In this document: positions 22,627 through 32,008 of the stretch, piece after piece
Layout: each line of letters opens with the position of its first letter
How positions within the stretch are numbered: position 1 is the first letter of the stretch
Source of the DNA: Porphyromonas pogonae
GTDB lineage: Bacteria; Bacteroidota; Bacteroidia; Bacteroidales; Porphyromonadaceae
DNA length: 64,000 nt
Direction: 5' to 3'
NCBI RefSeq assembly: GCF_036320655.1
Contig: NZ_CP143258.1
Coordinates: 2,270,001-2,334,000, forward strand
Program-made: the position numbers and the translations under genes
The notes under the pieces: generated by a model
The model's database searches: none
What the model saw: the letters and a program-made list of their open reading frames with translations, nothing else
Told to the model about the DNA's origin: nothing

Positions 22627-22767
22627 GACCTGTTTTTTTCATAAGATACAACTACAACTAATTATTATCCGCATATTTTACTCTTATTTAGTTACGGAAC
22701 TCCCAGAGACTTACAAAAGGACCTATACCTTAATCCGGGAGATGTATTTTTGACATTTTGTCAAAAT

Positions 22768-23034
22768 AAGCCTGGAGCGCCTGAAAAATGCTAATCCACA
22801 ACCTAAATAGATACGACCAAAACAAGGATGCCCCGACATCCCATGATGAAAACTTGAAGAGTGTGACTAATGATAATACCAATCTCAATAAAACCATGAT
22901 ACTTTAGGTTAGATAATAAAGCAGATATATAGTGGAAATAAAATATTTTATATGATCCGAAATCCGAAAAAAAAATCTAAATTTGAGATCGTTGCGGCTC
23001 GGATCAAAACATGTACCCATGAAGCTAAATAAAG
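22768..23034. other. spacer before the outer-membrane protein gene
   Basis: No gene is seen. It should hold the promoter for the frameshifted outer-membrane protein gene, but I find no clear TTTG/TAnnTTTG pair in the last 100 bp. Confidence 0.35.
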
Positions 23035-25667
23035 ATGAAATTCACTCGACTTCTCTATACACTCATTCTTCTCTCCCATGTCATCACTGCTTATAGCCAA
23101 AGTAGCATCAGCGGCATGTATACGACGGAGACGGCAAGCCGTTAGGCAACATATCGCTGAAACTTATTTTGGATAAAGACAATTCGCCAATAGCAACCTC
23201 AATAAGTAAAAAAGACGGCAGCTATGTCTTTGCAACTTTGAAACCTAATACTTATTTCATCGAAGCCACAGCAGTAGGACTTCAACCTCTCAAAAAAAGG
23301 CTTATGCTCTTCAATAATACCGAGATGAAAGTTGATTTGACAATGAATGAGAAGATCATTGAGCTTCATGAGGTTACTGTAAAGTCTAGCGGGATCAAGA
23401 AACAGGGGGATACTACCACTTATTTTACCAATTATTACAAAACAGGGCAAGAAAAGAACGTTCGCGATATTCTTGAAAAATTGCCGGGCATAAACATAGA
23501 CCGCAACACAAATGCAATCACTGCCAACGGAAAGTCTGTAAGTAAAATATTGGTAGAGAAGCAAGATCTGTTTCAAGGCAATACTTCCACTCCAATGGAG
23601 AACCTGGGAGCAGAGGGCATAAACAGCGTCAATGTTATAGACAATTACTCAGAATACAACATCTTAGATGGGTTCAAGACCTCGAACCAAACAGTTATCA
23701 ACCTGAATGTAAACGGCAAAATGAAAGGACGGTTGAGTGGGCAAGGCGATATTCAAGGAGGTGTAAAAAGTAAATATTTCATAAAAAACTCTTCGCTACT
23801 CATAGGTAAGCATGCGATGATCTCAGGTATAGCGTCGGCCAATAACTCAGGAGAAAGTGTTTTAAGATCAAAAGATATTATCGGAATGAGTGGTGGTTAC
23901 AGCGAGTTACTCTCCAATGAAGATCCGCAAGCTGCCATGATAAAAACACTATCCACCTATTCTTCTTTTATTGACAATAGAAAGAATGTCTATAAAAGGG
24001 ACAACGGTATTGTTTCGCTCAATACGGTAATCATGCCGTCAGAGAAAATAAAAGTGCTGTGGAATGGTATGATAGGTTTCGATCGTTATCACTTGAGGAG
24101 TAATGACCACTATGAATACACCGGTAACCATATTAGTTATGACAACATGACCCATGAATTGCAGAAAAAGACCCACCTCCTGACCAATATGAAGTTATCT
24201 TTTATGCCATCACGGTCATTCAATGTTTTCTATACCGGGAAGTTATTTACGAATTACTTGAATCAGGATATTGACAATAAAATATTCAACAACAACTTAT
24301 TGGGTATCAACAAAAACAGCCTGATTACGACAGAAAACAATATTTTAGCCATTAAAAAAATAGGTAAGAATTCTATAAACCTTTCCCTTGACCTGAACTT
24401 AACCGATCAGGATGTCAAGTATTATTTTACTTCGGACAGTATATTTTATAATAAATTCTTAGGCTTGGATGACCGGTACAAATATAAAAGTAAACATCAG
24501 GATCAAAAGTTATCCGCACAGCTTTTTTATCTGTTGCGATTGAGCGATCAATATTATCTCAGGATAGGAGCACAAAGTTTGTATGAGAAAGACAATCTGA
24601 TCACCAATCTCACCCCCAATAGCCATGTGGCAGATTTCGACAACGACAATTATGTAAAATGCCTAGACAATAACATTAGCCTGAAATTGAGTAAAGACAT
24701 CGGCAAACTAACATTTACGACGGGTGCAGCTTTAAAAGCAGTAAAACTTGAGAATAACATCAACCGGGATTTCAAGAATACTCCTAAAATACTATTAACA
24801 CCCATGCTCCGTATGACATATAAGTTTTCGAATACCAATTTTATAAACCTCAACTATAATGAAGCCTTTGTGACTCATAGTATCAAGGACATGATAGATG
24901 GTTATTACATAGACTCCTATAACAGGATTACTAACAGCGATGTAAATAAACTTTATGGATATGTGCATAAAGCCGAACTATCTCACATATTTATGGATCT
25001 ATTGAACGGATTCACACTAATAAACATGGCGAACTTCGAATACAAGAAAAACAACATCACCAATGACTATGCCATGAACTTCATAATAAATCAAACTACC
25101 CAAAGAGTTGTATCCGGAGAAAAAGCGTTTACCTGGATGACGTCTGCTGATCAGAAATTCATGGTTATGCCTTTGGACATCAAAATAAACCTGATGTATA
25201 CTCATATCTATACTCCATTTTACAACAAAGAAGAGTTGCTCAAAGCTAAAAACAATGTATTGAATACACAAAGCCTCATCACTACGCACTACAAAAAAGG
25301 ACTAAACGGTAAGCTCGTGATAGATTACATGATGAGCAGTTACAATAGCTCTTTGGGCAAAAATACGCTTCATAGTACGGATTGGCTGGCAGAATTGTCA
25401 TTTACAGCAAAGAAGTTATATGCTGCCATGGATATGAGATATAGGACTTATCGGTTTAACGGAAATACGACCCACAATACCTACTATGACATTACATGCA
25501 GATACAAGATTACAGAGAAAATGACGCTACAAATAGTAGGGAACGATGTACTACATCTATCAAGTAGGACACAGACCGAGGCTGTGCTAAACAGCTATTT
25601 TACCAATTACCGAACAATCGACTACATGCCCGGAAGCATAAGAGCCGGTTTTGTGATAAAATACTAA
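23035..25667 (+). pseudogene. outer-membrane beta-barrel (TonB-receptor-like) protein, frameshifted near its N-terminus
   Basis: The ATG at 23035 encodes a good signal peptide (MKFTRLLYTLILLSHVIT..., then AYSQSSISGM) but hits a stop at 23083+ in that frame. A different frame then reads YDGDGKPLGNISLKL and continues open to 25667. Adding one base near 23116-23121 would join the two into a normal signal peptide plus carboxypeptidase-regulatory-like domain (GxVYDxDGKPL pattern). A plug-like region (LPGINIDRNTNAITANGKSV) and a long beta-barrel of over 600 residues follow. The rest of the gene is intact and pairs with the GLPGLI gene downstream. It could be a recent mutation, phase variation or a sequencing error. 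Confidence 0.72.
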
Positions 25668-25693
25668 TTCAACCTAATCAAAAACGAATCAAC

Positions 25694-26428
25694 ATGATGA
25701 AACAATGTAAATTTTCGACATGGCTCATCTTGGCTCTGATAACCGTCACTGGACTCAAAGCACAAGAACTTACTGTAACGTATTCAGCAAAGCTCAACAC
25801 CAATTCACCCGATCTTTTTAAAGAGGCGGGATTGCCCGACCAGATGCGACAGTCACTGGTCAATGCCTACAGTAATGTAGAATTGACTTACAACATGTGC
25901 TATAGTAACGGTGAAAGTGAATTTAGACAACTACCCTCGGATAAGAAGCAGGAGATCAATTTCATGGGGCAGAAAATTGATCTTAATACCATGATGGCGG
26001 AACAACTAAAAAACGTCACGTATAAGAATTATAAAACAAATACTCTTCTCAATAAGACGGTCTTCTTTGGCAAAACCTTTCTCATCAAAGATACCATACA
26101 GATAGAATCCATGGAAGTAGTCAAAGGAGAAAAGAAAGAAATACTGGGATATGAATGCCAAAAAGCGGTATCAAAAGACGGAGCTAATACGATATGGTTT
26201 ACCGAATATATACCTATAAAGGCAGGCCCCATTGATGCTAATGTAAAGGGATTGATTCTGGAAGCAACGATGAAGGAATATATCTACCTCGCTACCAAGG
26301 TAAGTGATGGAGTAGATCACAAGATCTTACCTCCCTCTGATGGCAAAGTAATGACCAAGAAAGAGTTTGAGGAGATGGTAAAGAAAAGAACAGACATGTT
26401 GAAGATGGGTAATAATGACCCCTTCTGA
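25694..26428 (+). CDS. GLPGLI family protein
   Basis: A 244-residue exported protein with a signal peptide (about residues 1-23, ending GLKAQ). It has the hallmarks of the Bacteroidota GLPGLI family: a conserved YECQKA block, the IWFTEYIPIKAGP motif and a variant KGLILEA in place of the name-giving GLPGLIL. Family members typically sit next to TonB-receptor-like genes, as here (26 bp after the barrel gene). Function unknown; a periplasmic or surface partner of the barrel protein is inferred. Confidence 0.85.
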   Translation: MMKQCKFSTWLILALITVTGLKAQELTVTYSAKLNTNSPDLFKEAGLPDQMRQSLVNAYSNVELTYNMCYSNGESEFRQLPSDKKQEINFMGQKIDLNTMMAEQLKNVTYKNYKTNTLLNKTVFFGKTFLIKDTIQIESMEVVKGEKKEILGYECQKAVSKDGANTIWFTEYIPIKAGPIDANVKGLILEATMKEYIYLATKVSDGVDHKILPPSDGKVMTKKEFEEMVKKRTDMLKMGNNDPF

Positions 26429-26456
26429 ATTTTTTTCTTAAAATTGTATGATATTT

Positions 26457-26493
26457 CCTTCATCGAGTAATCATTGAGATATTTCGATGAAGG
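26457..26493 (+). terminator. hairpin after the GLPGLI gene
   Basis: CCTTCATCGA and TCGATGAAGG form a perfect 10-bp stem with a 17-nt loop, 28 bp after the stop codon. The downstream T tract is weak, so termination is likely but not certain. Confidence 0.5.
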
Positions 26494-26524
26494 GAATTGA
26501 TATGTAGAATAAGTATTTAGCCTT

Positions 26525-26651
26525 ATGAAATATTTTCATTTAAAAGATATAGCATAATATTGTTGTCCTTCTTATTCTTATCGGGATGCCAAAGATGGAG
26601 GCCTGAAGGAGAAGCTATCATAAATAAGTTTGACCTCCACTATTTAAACAA
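26525..26651 (+). pseudogene. small lipoprotein gene, frameshifted and cut by IS982 insertion
   Basis: The ATG at 26525 reads MKYFHLK and then goes out of frame. One extra A in the A run at 26542-26545 would restore RYSIILLSFLFLSGCQRW, a classic lipoprotein signal with lipobox LSGC. The frame continues EGEAIINKFDLHYLNK and is interrupted at 26651 by the IS. Removing the IS and one copy of the TAAACAA duplication rejoins it to 27736-27748, giving the ending LNKISA and a stop. The intact product would be only ~46 residues. That it was ever a functional gene is inference. Confidence 0.5.
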
Positions 26652-27728
26652 ACGTGAGTTCGGTCTAAGCGTGGTGTACTAAGAGGGTTGATGGATTGTG
26701 TATGATTTCTAGGTTTAATTCCGGCTTTTTGGGTAGCAGATTGTAGGCAATTATGCCGGCAATCAAATTAATGGCGAAATTATTGACGCTTCTATGTCGT
26801 GTATGCTCTATTTGACAAACGTTTTTGAGTAGGTCATTAACGGTTTCCACAAGGGCTCTTTTTCTGAGTAATATCCTATCATACAGGCTCATCAGTGTGT
26901 TTTTCATGTTTTTCTTTATCTTCGTAATCATGTGTATGTCGTCAATGAAGAGCTTATCGAAAAGACTTTGTGAGATGTATCCTCTGTCGCCAACAAGTTT
27001 GCCGAATAGTTTCTTCGTGAAGGTTCCGCCTTTAAGTGGAGCACGGTCATCCGTATTCCCCGGTGTGATTTGATATTGAATGATTTCACCCCGGTCGTTA
27101 ATCACAATATGCAGTTTGAAACCATAGAACCATCCCATACTGCATTTGCCCTTTTGGGCCCATCCTTTCATGGTCTTATGCCCGTGTGCCCGCTTGATAT
27201 GGCAGGTGCGTAAAGGTGTGGAATCAATGAATGAGATACCGGTGCATTCGCCCAAACAACACATATTGAGAAATGAAATTAGTTTGAATGCCACCTTGCT
27301 TTGTAATTCCACAAAACGATTGTAAGAGACCAACGAAGGAAAATCCGAATGACATTGTTGCGTAATATATTGAAGATAAAAGGACTTAAAATCGCGATAC
27401 CTCGAATGATGGAAAAGAATCAGAATAGTCATGATTTCAGCATCGGACATCCTAAACTTGCGATTTCTTCGCTTTTTGTTTCCTTCGCAAAGGGTTCTTT
27501 GCTGAATCAAGGTATCGAAAAGTTTGGAAAAATCATCGGTAAGACAGAAAATTTCAACTATATTTGTTTTCATAAAGTGGTGTTTTGTTTGTTTATATCT
27601 TATTGATTATCAACTACTAAGATACAAATAATTCACCACTTTTGCAATGAAATACATAAGAAATTACACTGATTTACAACACTTTCTAAACTCTATTATT
27701 CCTATTATCCCTTATATCGAACTCACGT
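26652..27728 (-). mobile_element. IS982-family insertion sequence, copy 1 (1077 bp)
   Basis: It is bounded by terminal inverted repeats beginning ACGTGAGTTCG and flanked by the 7-bp direct duplication TAAACAA (26645-26651 and 27729-27735). It carries one transposase gene. It is nearly identical to 39529-40605, with about five substitutions seen by eye, which implies recent transposition. It sits about 80 bp upstream of the rpsF promoter, which remains intact. Confidence 0.95.
26665..27573 (-). CDS. IS982-family transposase, copy 1
   Basis: A 302-residue DDE transposase typical of IS982. The first catalytic Asp is in SFIDSTPLRTCH, the second in the GDRGYISQ region (about residue 196), and the Glu in RALVETVNDLLKN. 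The FKLHIVINDRGEI and ITPGNTDDR blocks are standard for the family. It differs from copy 2 at one residue, Gly in LVGDRGY where copy 2 has Ala. Both copies are full length and probably active. Confidence 0.95.
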   Translation of the reverse strand: MKTNIVEIFCLTDDFSKLFDTLIQQRTLCEGNKKRRNRKFRMSDAEIMTILILFHHSRYRDFKSFYLQYITQQCHSDFPSLVSYNRFVELQSKVAFKLISFLNMCCLGECTGISFIDSTPLRTCHIKRAHGHKTMKGWAQKGKCSMGWFYGFKLHIVINDRGEIIQYQITPGNTDDRAPLKGGTFTKKLFGKLVGDRGYISQSLFDKLFIDDIHMITKIKKNMKNTLMSLYDRILLRKRALVETVNDLLKNVCQIEHTRHRSVNNFAINLIAGIIAYNLLPKKPELNLEIIHNPSTLLVHHA

Positions 27729-27805
27729 TAAACAAAATAAGTGCATAGACAAGAAATATCATTGTCTCCTATGCATTATAAAAGCAATGATATTAACCTG
27801 TAATA

Positions 27806-27836
27806 TTTCGGGTTATAAATATTTTACGTATCTTTG
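27806..27836 (+). promoter_or_regulatory. rpsF-rpsR-rplI promoter
   Basis: TTTC (27806-27809), a 19-nt spacer and TATCTTTG (27829-27836), followed by GCAGG. This is a strong Bacteroidota-type promoter, with a predicted start about 35 bp before the rpsF ATG. Confidence 0.7.
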
Positions 27837-27875
27837 CAGGCGATAAATTTTTTACAAAATTATAACTCACAGAGT

Positions 27876-28226
27876 ATGAACAATTACGAAACCGTTTTCA
27901 TTTTAACACCCGTTTTGTCTGAAGCTCAGATGAAGGAAGCGGTAGAAAAATTCACGAATCTTCTGCGCGAGCAAGGTGCTGAGATCGTAAACGAAGAGAA
28001 TTGGGGCCTGAAGAAACTGGCTTACCCAATCCAGAAGAAATCTACCGGATTTTATCAGTTTGTTGAATTCAACGCAAACCCTGAAACTATCGCTCTATTG
28101 GAAACAAACTTCCGTCGCGATGAGCGTGTGATCCGTTTCTTGACTTTCCGTCAAGACAAATTTGCTGCCGAATATGCAGCTAAGAGAAGAAGCTTGAAAT
28201 CATCTACTAACAAACAGGAGAACTAA
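27876..28226 (+). CDS. rpsF: 30S ribosomal protein S6
   Basis: A 116-residue S6 protein of the small-subunit platform, where it pairs with S18. The N-terminal [16 protein letters not shown] and the central [18 protein letters not shown] are diagnostic. I chose the ATG at 27876; a frame open from 27834 would start inside the promoter's -7 box and is not credible. First gene of the rpsF-rpsR-rplI operon. Confidence 0.97.
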   Translation: MNNYETVFILTPVLSEAQMKEAVEKFTNLLREQGAEIVNEENWGLKKLAYPIQKKSTGFYQFVEFNANPETIALLETNFRRDERVIRFLTFRQDKFAAEYAAKRRSLKSSTNKQEN

Positions 28227-28228
28227 TC

Positions 28229-28498
28229 ATGGCATCCAACAACTCAGAAATCCGCTACCTGACTCCGCTGTCAGTAGACACCAAAAAGAAAAAATATTGC
28301 CGTTTCAAGAAAAGCGGTATCAAGTATATCGACTACAAAGACCCTGAGTTCTTGAAAAAGTTCCTCAACGAACAAGGAAAAATACTTCCTCGTCGTATCA
28401 CAGGTACTTCGCTCAAGTTTCAGCGTCGTATAGCTAAGGCAGTAAAGCGTGCTCGTCACTTGGCTTTGCTTCCTTACGTAACAGACATGATGAAATAA
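28229..28498 (+). CDS. rpsR: 30S ribosomal protein S18
   Basis: An 89-residue S18. Core motifs are [37 protein letters not shown] and the terminal [10 protein letters not shown]. It starts 3 bp after the rpsF stop, as expected for the S6-S18 pair. Confidence 0.97.
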   Translation: MASNNSEIRYLTPLSVDTKKKKYCRFKKSGIKYIDYKDPEFLKKFLNEQGKILPRRITGTSLKFQRRIAKAVKRARHLALLPYVTDMMK

Positions 28499-28525
28499 TA
28501 ATAAAACCAGAGGAGACAGAATACA

Positions 28526-29053
28526 ATGGAAGTTATTTTGAAAGAAGACGTAATCAATCTTGGTTACAAAGATGATGTGGTAACTGTAAAAGACGGTTAC
28601 GGAAGAAACTTTCTAATCCCCCAAGGTAAAGCAATTCTGGCCACAGAATCTGCTAAGAAAGTATTGGCTGAAAATCTGAAACAACGTGCTCATAAGATCG
28701 CTGAGATCAAAAAGCAAGCTGAAGAAAAAGCAGCCAAACTGGAAGGAACAAACCTTGTTATCACAGCTAAAACCAGCTCTACAGGTACTATCTTCGGATC
28801 TGTTACTAACATTCAGGTTGCAGAGGAACTTGCTAAGAAAGGTTTTGATATCGATCGCAAGACTATCTTCATCAAAGGCTCAGTGAAAGAAATCGGTTAC
28901 TACAACGCTCAAGTACGTCTTCATAAAGAAGTATCGGTAGATATTCCTTTTGAAGTGAAATCAGAAAACGAAAGCGTAAACGTCGCAAAAGAAACTGAAA
29001 ACAAAGAAGAAGCTCCTGCTGCTCCTGTACAAGAAGAAGAATCAGCAGAATAA
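28526..29053 (+). CDS. rplI: 50S ribosomal protein L9
   Basis: A 175-residue L9. The N-terminal rRNA-binding domain [17 protein letters not shown] with [13 protein letters not shown], the long connecting helix and a C-terminal domain are present. About 25 extra residues at the end, rich in Glu and Ala ([11 protein letters not shown]), exceed the usual ~148 and form a disordered acidic tail. Last gene of the operon, before a strong terminator. Confidence 0.96.
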   Translation: MEVILKEDVINLGYKDDVVTVKDGYGRNFLIPQGKAILATESAKKVLAENLKQRAHKIAEIKKQAEEKAAKLEGTNLVITAKTSSTGTIFGSVTNIQVAEELAKKGFDIDRKTIFIKGSVKEIGYYNAQVRLHKEVSVDIPFEVKSENESVNVAKETENKEEAPAAPVQEEESAE

Positions 29054-29130
29054 TCTTTATCATAGTCTTAGACTTGAAGATTATTGTAATGAACATGTAA
29101 TAGCTTAGGCTATTTGCATTATACAAACCG

Positions 29131-29170
29131 AAAGGGATTGTTACTCACAAAAGTAACAATCCCTTTTTTA
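29131..29170 (+). terminator. terminator of rpsF-rpsR-rplI
   Basis: AAGGGATTGTTACT pairs perfectly with AGTAACAATCCCTT (14 bp) around a CACAAA loop and runs into TTTTTT. It lies 78 bp after the rplI stop. Confidence 0.95.
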
Positions 29171-29412
29171 TGTTCATTACCCCAGAAACACACCTTAAAT
29201 CACAATTTCGAAAGACTAAACCGAACAAGAAGCAAGGGTTATGATTGGTTAAACAGACTCAATGTTAAATAAGCATAAAACAATAAACAATTGAACAACA
29301 TCAGAAATATTATGAACAAAAACCACAATAATACAACAGATAAGTTTTGTTTTTTATTTATTTTTGTTGCTCTTTAAACCCAAAATACTATAATTATTTT
29401 ATCTACTTACAA
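29171..29412. other. spacer upstream of the TonB-dependent receptor
   Basis: This is AT-rich DNA with no gene. TATTTTTG near 29357 could be a -7 box. No clear Fur-box palindrome was recognised by eye. Confidence 0.35.
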
Positions 29413-31602
29413 GTGAAAATAAAAAAACTAATCTTGCCATTATCTCTTCTGTGTGCTTTATACTCCTCCGTGCAGGCACAAGAAACCTCTCAAAAGAAAA
29501 ATGTTGATACACTGAAAGTACAACAACTGGGAGAAGTAGTAGTAACATCAACGCGCCAATCAGAAAAATTATCCAGGATTCCGGCTTCTATCACTGTAGT
29601 TTCACCGGTACAGTTACGCAGTTTCGCTCTAAATACGAGCAATATCAGCCAGATACTTGAATATACTGTTCCTGGCATATCACCTTCAACCGGAACCTAT
29701 TCCAACTACGGACAAACTCTTCGCGGTCGAAATATGCTCATCATGATCGATGGAGTGCCTCAATCAACACCTTTGCGAGACGGAGGTTTGGATATGAAAA
29801 CAATCAACCCTAACGATCTAAAAGCTGTAGAAGTAATCAAAGGGGCAACTTCGATATACGGTGTAGGCGGCAGTGGTGGTTTTGTGAATTATATCACACG
29901 GTCGGCATACAAAGACAAACCTATCGGAGGAACAACACAAATATGGGGAACAAGTAACCTGACAAAATTAAAGAATAGCTTAGGCCCGGGTATATATCAA
30001 TCTCTATATGGAGGTATAGGTAAATGGAGCTATTATTTGAGTGGTAGTTATGAGCATACAGGCAATATCTACGATGCAAAAGCCACTCCCCTGTTTCCAA
30101 CATATAGTCTTGCCAATACCAAAACAATAAGTAGTATGGGCAAACTTGTCTATGACATTAACAATCAGCAATCACTGAATCTGCGTATGTCTTATTATAA
30201 ATCCAGACAACATAGTAAGTTTGCTCCGGTAGACAGAATCTTCAAAGTCTTTAACAAAGAAGGTGATTACGAACTTATACCTGGATACGGTGTCCCCGGC
30301 ACTATACCCGGAACAGATCCCGGTAGTGAATCATTTAATACTCAGTTGACTTATAAGCTAGACAAGATATTCAACAATACAACCCAGCTTATTACCGATT
30401 TTTATTATCAAGATGTAAAAAATACATTCTTCTATGCACTTACCTTTGAGGGTGGCGGACAATCACAAATCAATTCGCAGAAAGCGGGAATAAGACCTAA
30501 CTTCAACACACGACTGGATATCAATGGAAACGAATTATCATTGACATATGGTGTGGACTTGCTAAAAGATAAAACGTCTCAACCGTTGACTGACGGAAGA
30601 ATCTGGATGCCTGCACTCACCCTAAAGAATATGGCTCCATATTTCCAATCAAGCTACAAATACAAGGAAGAGTGGGTCGTAAAGGCGGGTATTAGATATG
30701 ATGTAATGTCCTTGAGTGTAAGAGACTATAACACACTCCCCTACTCAGTAAAATCTGATGGTATATTTAGTAAGCCGATAGCAGTAAAAGGGGGATCGAT
30801 CAAATTCAACAATGCTTCATTTAATGTAGGTATTCGCTACATCAAGCATCCCGAATTTATTCCTTATTTGAGCTATTCACAAGGATTCTCACTGCCTGAC
30901 GTAGGGGTGACTCTGCGTAATGCTAAAGTGAATGACCTAAAAGACATTAATATAAAACCTATTGTGACAAACAACTATGAGTTTGGTTTCATTTCTAATT
31001 TCCCCCATGTAAGGTTCGAAGCAGTGGCATATTATAGCACATCAAAATTGGGTACAGAGGTCGTTTTTGAGAAATCCACCAATAGATTCGTAGAGTCACG
31101 CTCTCCTCAATTTATTTATGGAGTAGATGCCTCTGTTGATTTTAATTTCTTTGATAGCAAACTTTGCTTCGGTGCTACATATTCATATGTTGAGGGATTG
31201 ACACATGCGGTAGATGATCCGCACACACTCACATATATCGGAAGCAATTCCATCATGTCTCCCAAAGCTACAGGTTATGTACGTTATCAGATAACCCCCA
31301 AATGGTCCGCAGATCTCAATATTTTACACGTTGGAAATAGAAAAAGGTTTGCCCCTATATTTGATGAGCAGAAGCAAGAATGGTATTATAAACATCAACA
31401 AATACCTCTCAAAGGCTATACAACGGTGAAACTACAAAGTAGTTACGACATTACTAATAGTCTCACGGTGTCTCTAGCTGTCAATAACCTCTTTAATAAA
31501 TACTATTTGCCACTCAAATCGCAGTGGATGGCTTTCATCAAGAATCATACGGCTGCGGGCGAAGGAGCCAATGCCAGGATGACTGTTACATACAAGTTTT
31601 AG
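29413..31602 (+). CDS. TonB-dependent siderophore receptor
   Basis: An outer-membrane receptor of about 729 residues for ferric siderophores. A signal peptide runs to about residue 23 (SSVQAQ), followed by a TonB-box-like LGEVVVTSTR. The plug domain includes QTLRGRNMLIMIDGVPQS, TPLRDGG and EVIKGATSIYGVGGSGG, resembling IutA/hydroxamate-type receptors. A ~550-residue barrel ends in an aromatic TVTYKF. I chose GTG 29413, because upstream in-frame codons encode no signal peptide and have only a TTG start. It is monocistronic, and the exact ligand is unknown. Confidence 0.85.
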   Translation: MKIKKLILPLSLLCALYSSVQAQETSQKKNVDTLKVQQLGEVVVTSTRQSEKLSRIPASITVVSPVQLRSFALNTSNISQILEYTVPGISPSTGTYSNYGQTLRGRNMLIMIDGVPQSTPLRDGGLDMKTINPNDLKAVEVIKGATSIYGVGGSGGFVNYITRSAYKDKPIGGTTQIWGTSNLTKLKNSLGPGIYQSLYGGIGKWSYYLSGSYEHTGNIYDAKATPLFPTYSLANTKTISSMGKLVYDINNQQSLNLRMSYYKSRQHSKFAPVDRIFKVFNKEGDYELIPGYGVPGTIPGTDPGSESFNTQLTYKLDKIFNNTTQLITDFYYQDVKNTFFYALTFEGGGQSQINSQKAGIRPNFNTRLDINGNELSLTYGVDLLKDKTSQPLTDGRIWMPALTLKNMAPYFQSSYKYKEEWVVKAGIRYDVMSLSVRDYNTLPYSVKSDGIFSKPIAVKGGSIKFNNASFNVGIRYIKHPEFIPYLSYSQGFSLPDVGVTLRNAKVNDLKDINIKPIVTNNYEFGFISNFPHVRFEAVAYYSTSKLGTEVVFEKSTNRFVESRSPQFIYGVDASVDFNFFDSKLCFGATYSYVEGLTHAVDDPHTLTYIGSNSIMSPKATGYVRYQITPKWSADLNILHVGNRKRFAPIFDEQKQEWYYKHQQIPLKGYTTVKLQSSYDITNSLTVSLAVNNLFNKYYLPLKSQWMAFIKNHTAAGEGANARMTVTYKF

Positions 31603-31624
31603 AGAATAATATTTCAACTATAAC

Positions 31625-31680
31625 ATAGCCTCCCTTTACCTTTCAATACAGCAATTGAAGTAAATAGGGGCTATTTAATT
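31625..31680 (+). terminator. terminator after the TonB-dependent receptor
   Basis: ATAGCCTCC and GGGGCTAT form the base of a long imperfect hairpin with internal TTCAAT/ATTGAA pairing, followed by TTAATTT. It starts 23 bp after the stop codon. Confidence 0.65.
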
Positions 31681-31890
31681 TATAAGAGTTGCATCAAAAC
31701 AAATTCATGTAAATATTTGCATGAAAAAACATTATTAATATTGGCATCCTATTCCCATATTTCATGTAAATTAAATGAATCCTCAACAAAATCACAGATA
31801 AGCATTCGCTTACACATTTTTTGGGATACTAGCACAAAGCAGATCCCTTCATTCTAAATGATCAAGGGGAATAAGTACAGAACATGTATT
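31681..31890. other. spacer between convergent genes
   Basis: No gene is seen. It has short AT-rich inverted repeats, for example TTCATG and CATGAA around 31705-31727. Confidence 0.4.
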
Positions 31891-31947
31891 TCTAAAACTA
31901 TAGCTCAAACATAGACAGGAAATAAACCCTGCTATATTTGAGCTATA
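31891..31947 (-). terminator. terminator after nagB
   Basis: Read leftwards, TATAGCTCAAATATAGCAGG pairs with CCTGTCTATGTTTGAGCTATA with one bulge, followed by GTTTTAG. It is downstream of the nagB stop and faces the receptor terminator. Confidence 0.75.
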
Positions 31948-32008
31948 CTTATAAGTCAAATAAATCAAGCTCCCAAGGAAGCTTTACTACAATGACTATC
32001 CTTTTTGA

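Larger units (their letters stand above)
21724..22767 (+). repeat. long intergenic element, copy B (~1.04 kb)
   Basis: This is the rightward counterpart of element A. It shows ATTTTGTCAGAG at the left end, GGTCTTGACAAAGGG ... TTGTATCTTTGTT about 65 bp later, then AAATTCATCGTACACG and 22-bp tandem units about 500 bp further. The hairpin ATTCTTATTT ... TAAATAAG, TTTAGTTACGGAACTCC and TTTTTGACATTTTGTCAAAA follow at the right end. Order and spacings agree with A within tens of bases. An open frame of 170 codons across 22241-22753 runs through the repeats and hairpin and has no protein-like features, so I do not call it a gene. Confidence 0.5.

Noticed and set aside
22241-22753. A 170-codon rightward open frame
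   Set aside because: It runs through the 22-bp array and the conserved hairpin of element B, shows no family features, and element A has no equivalent frame.
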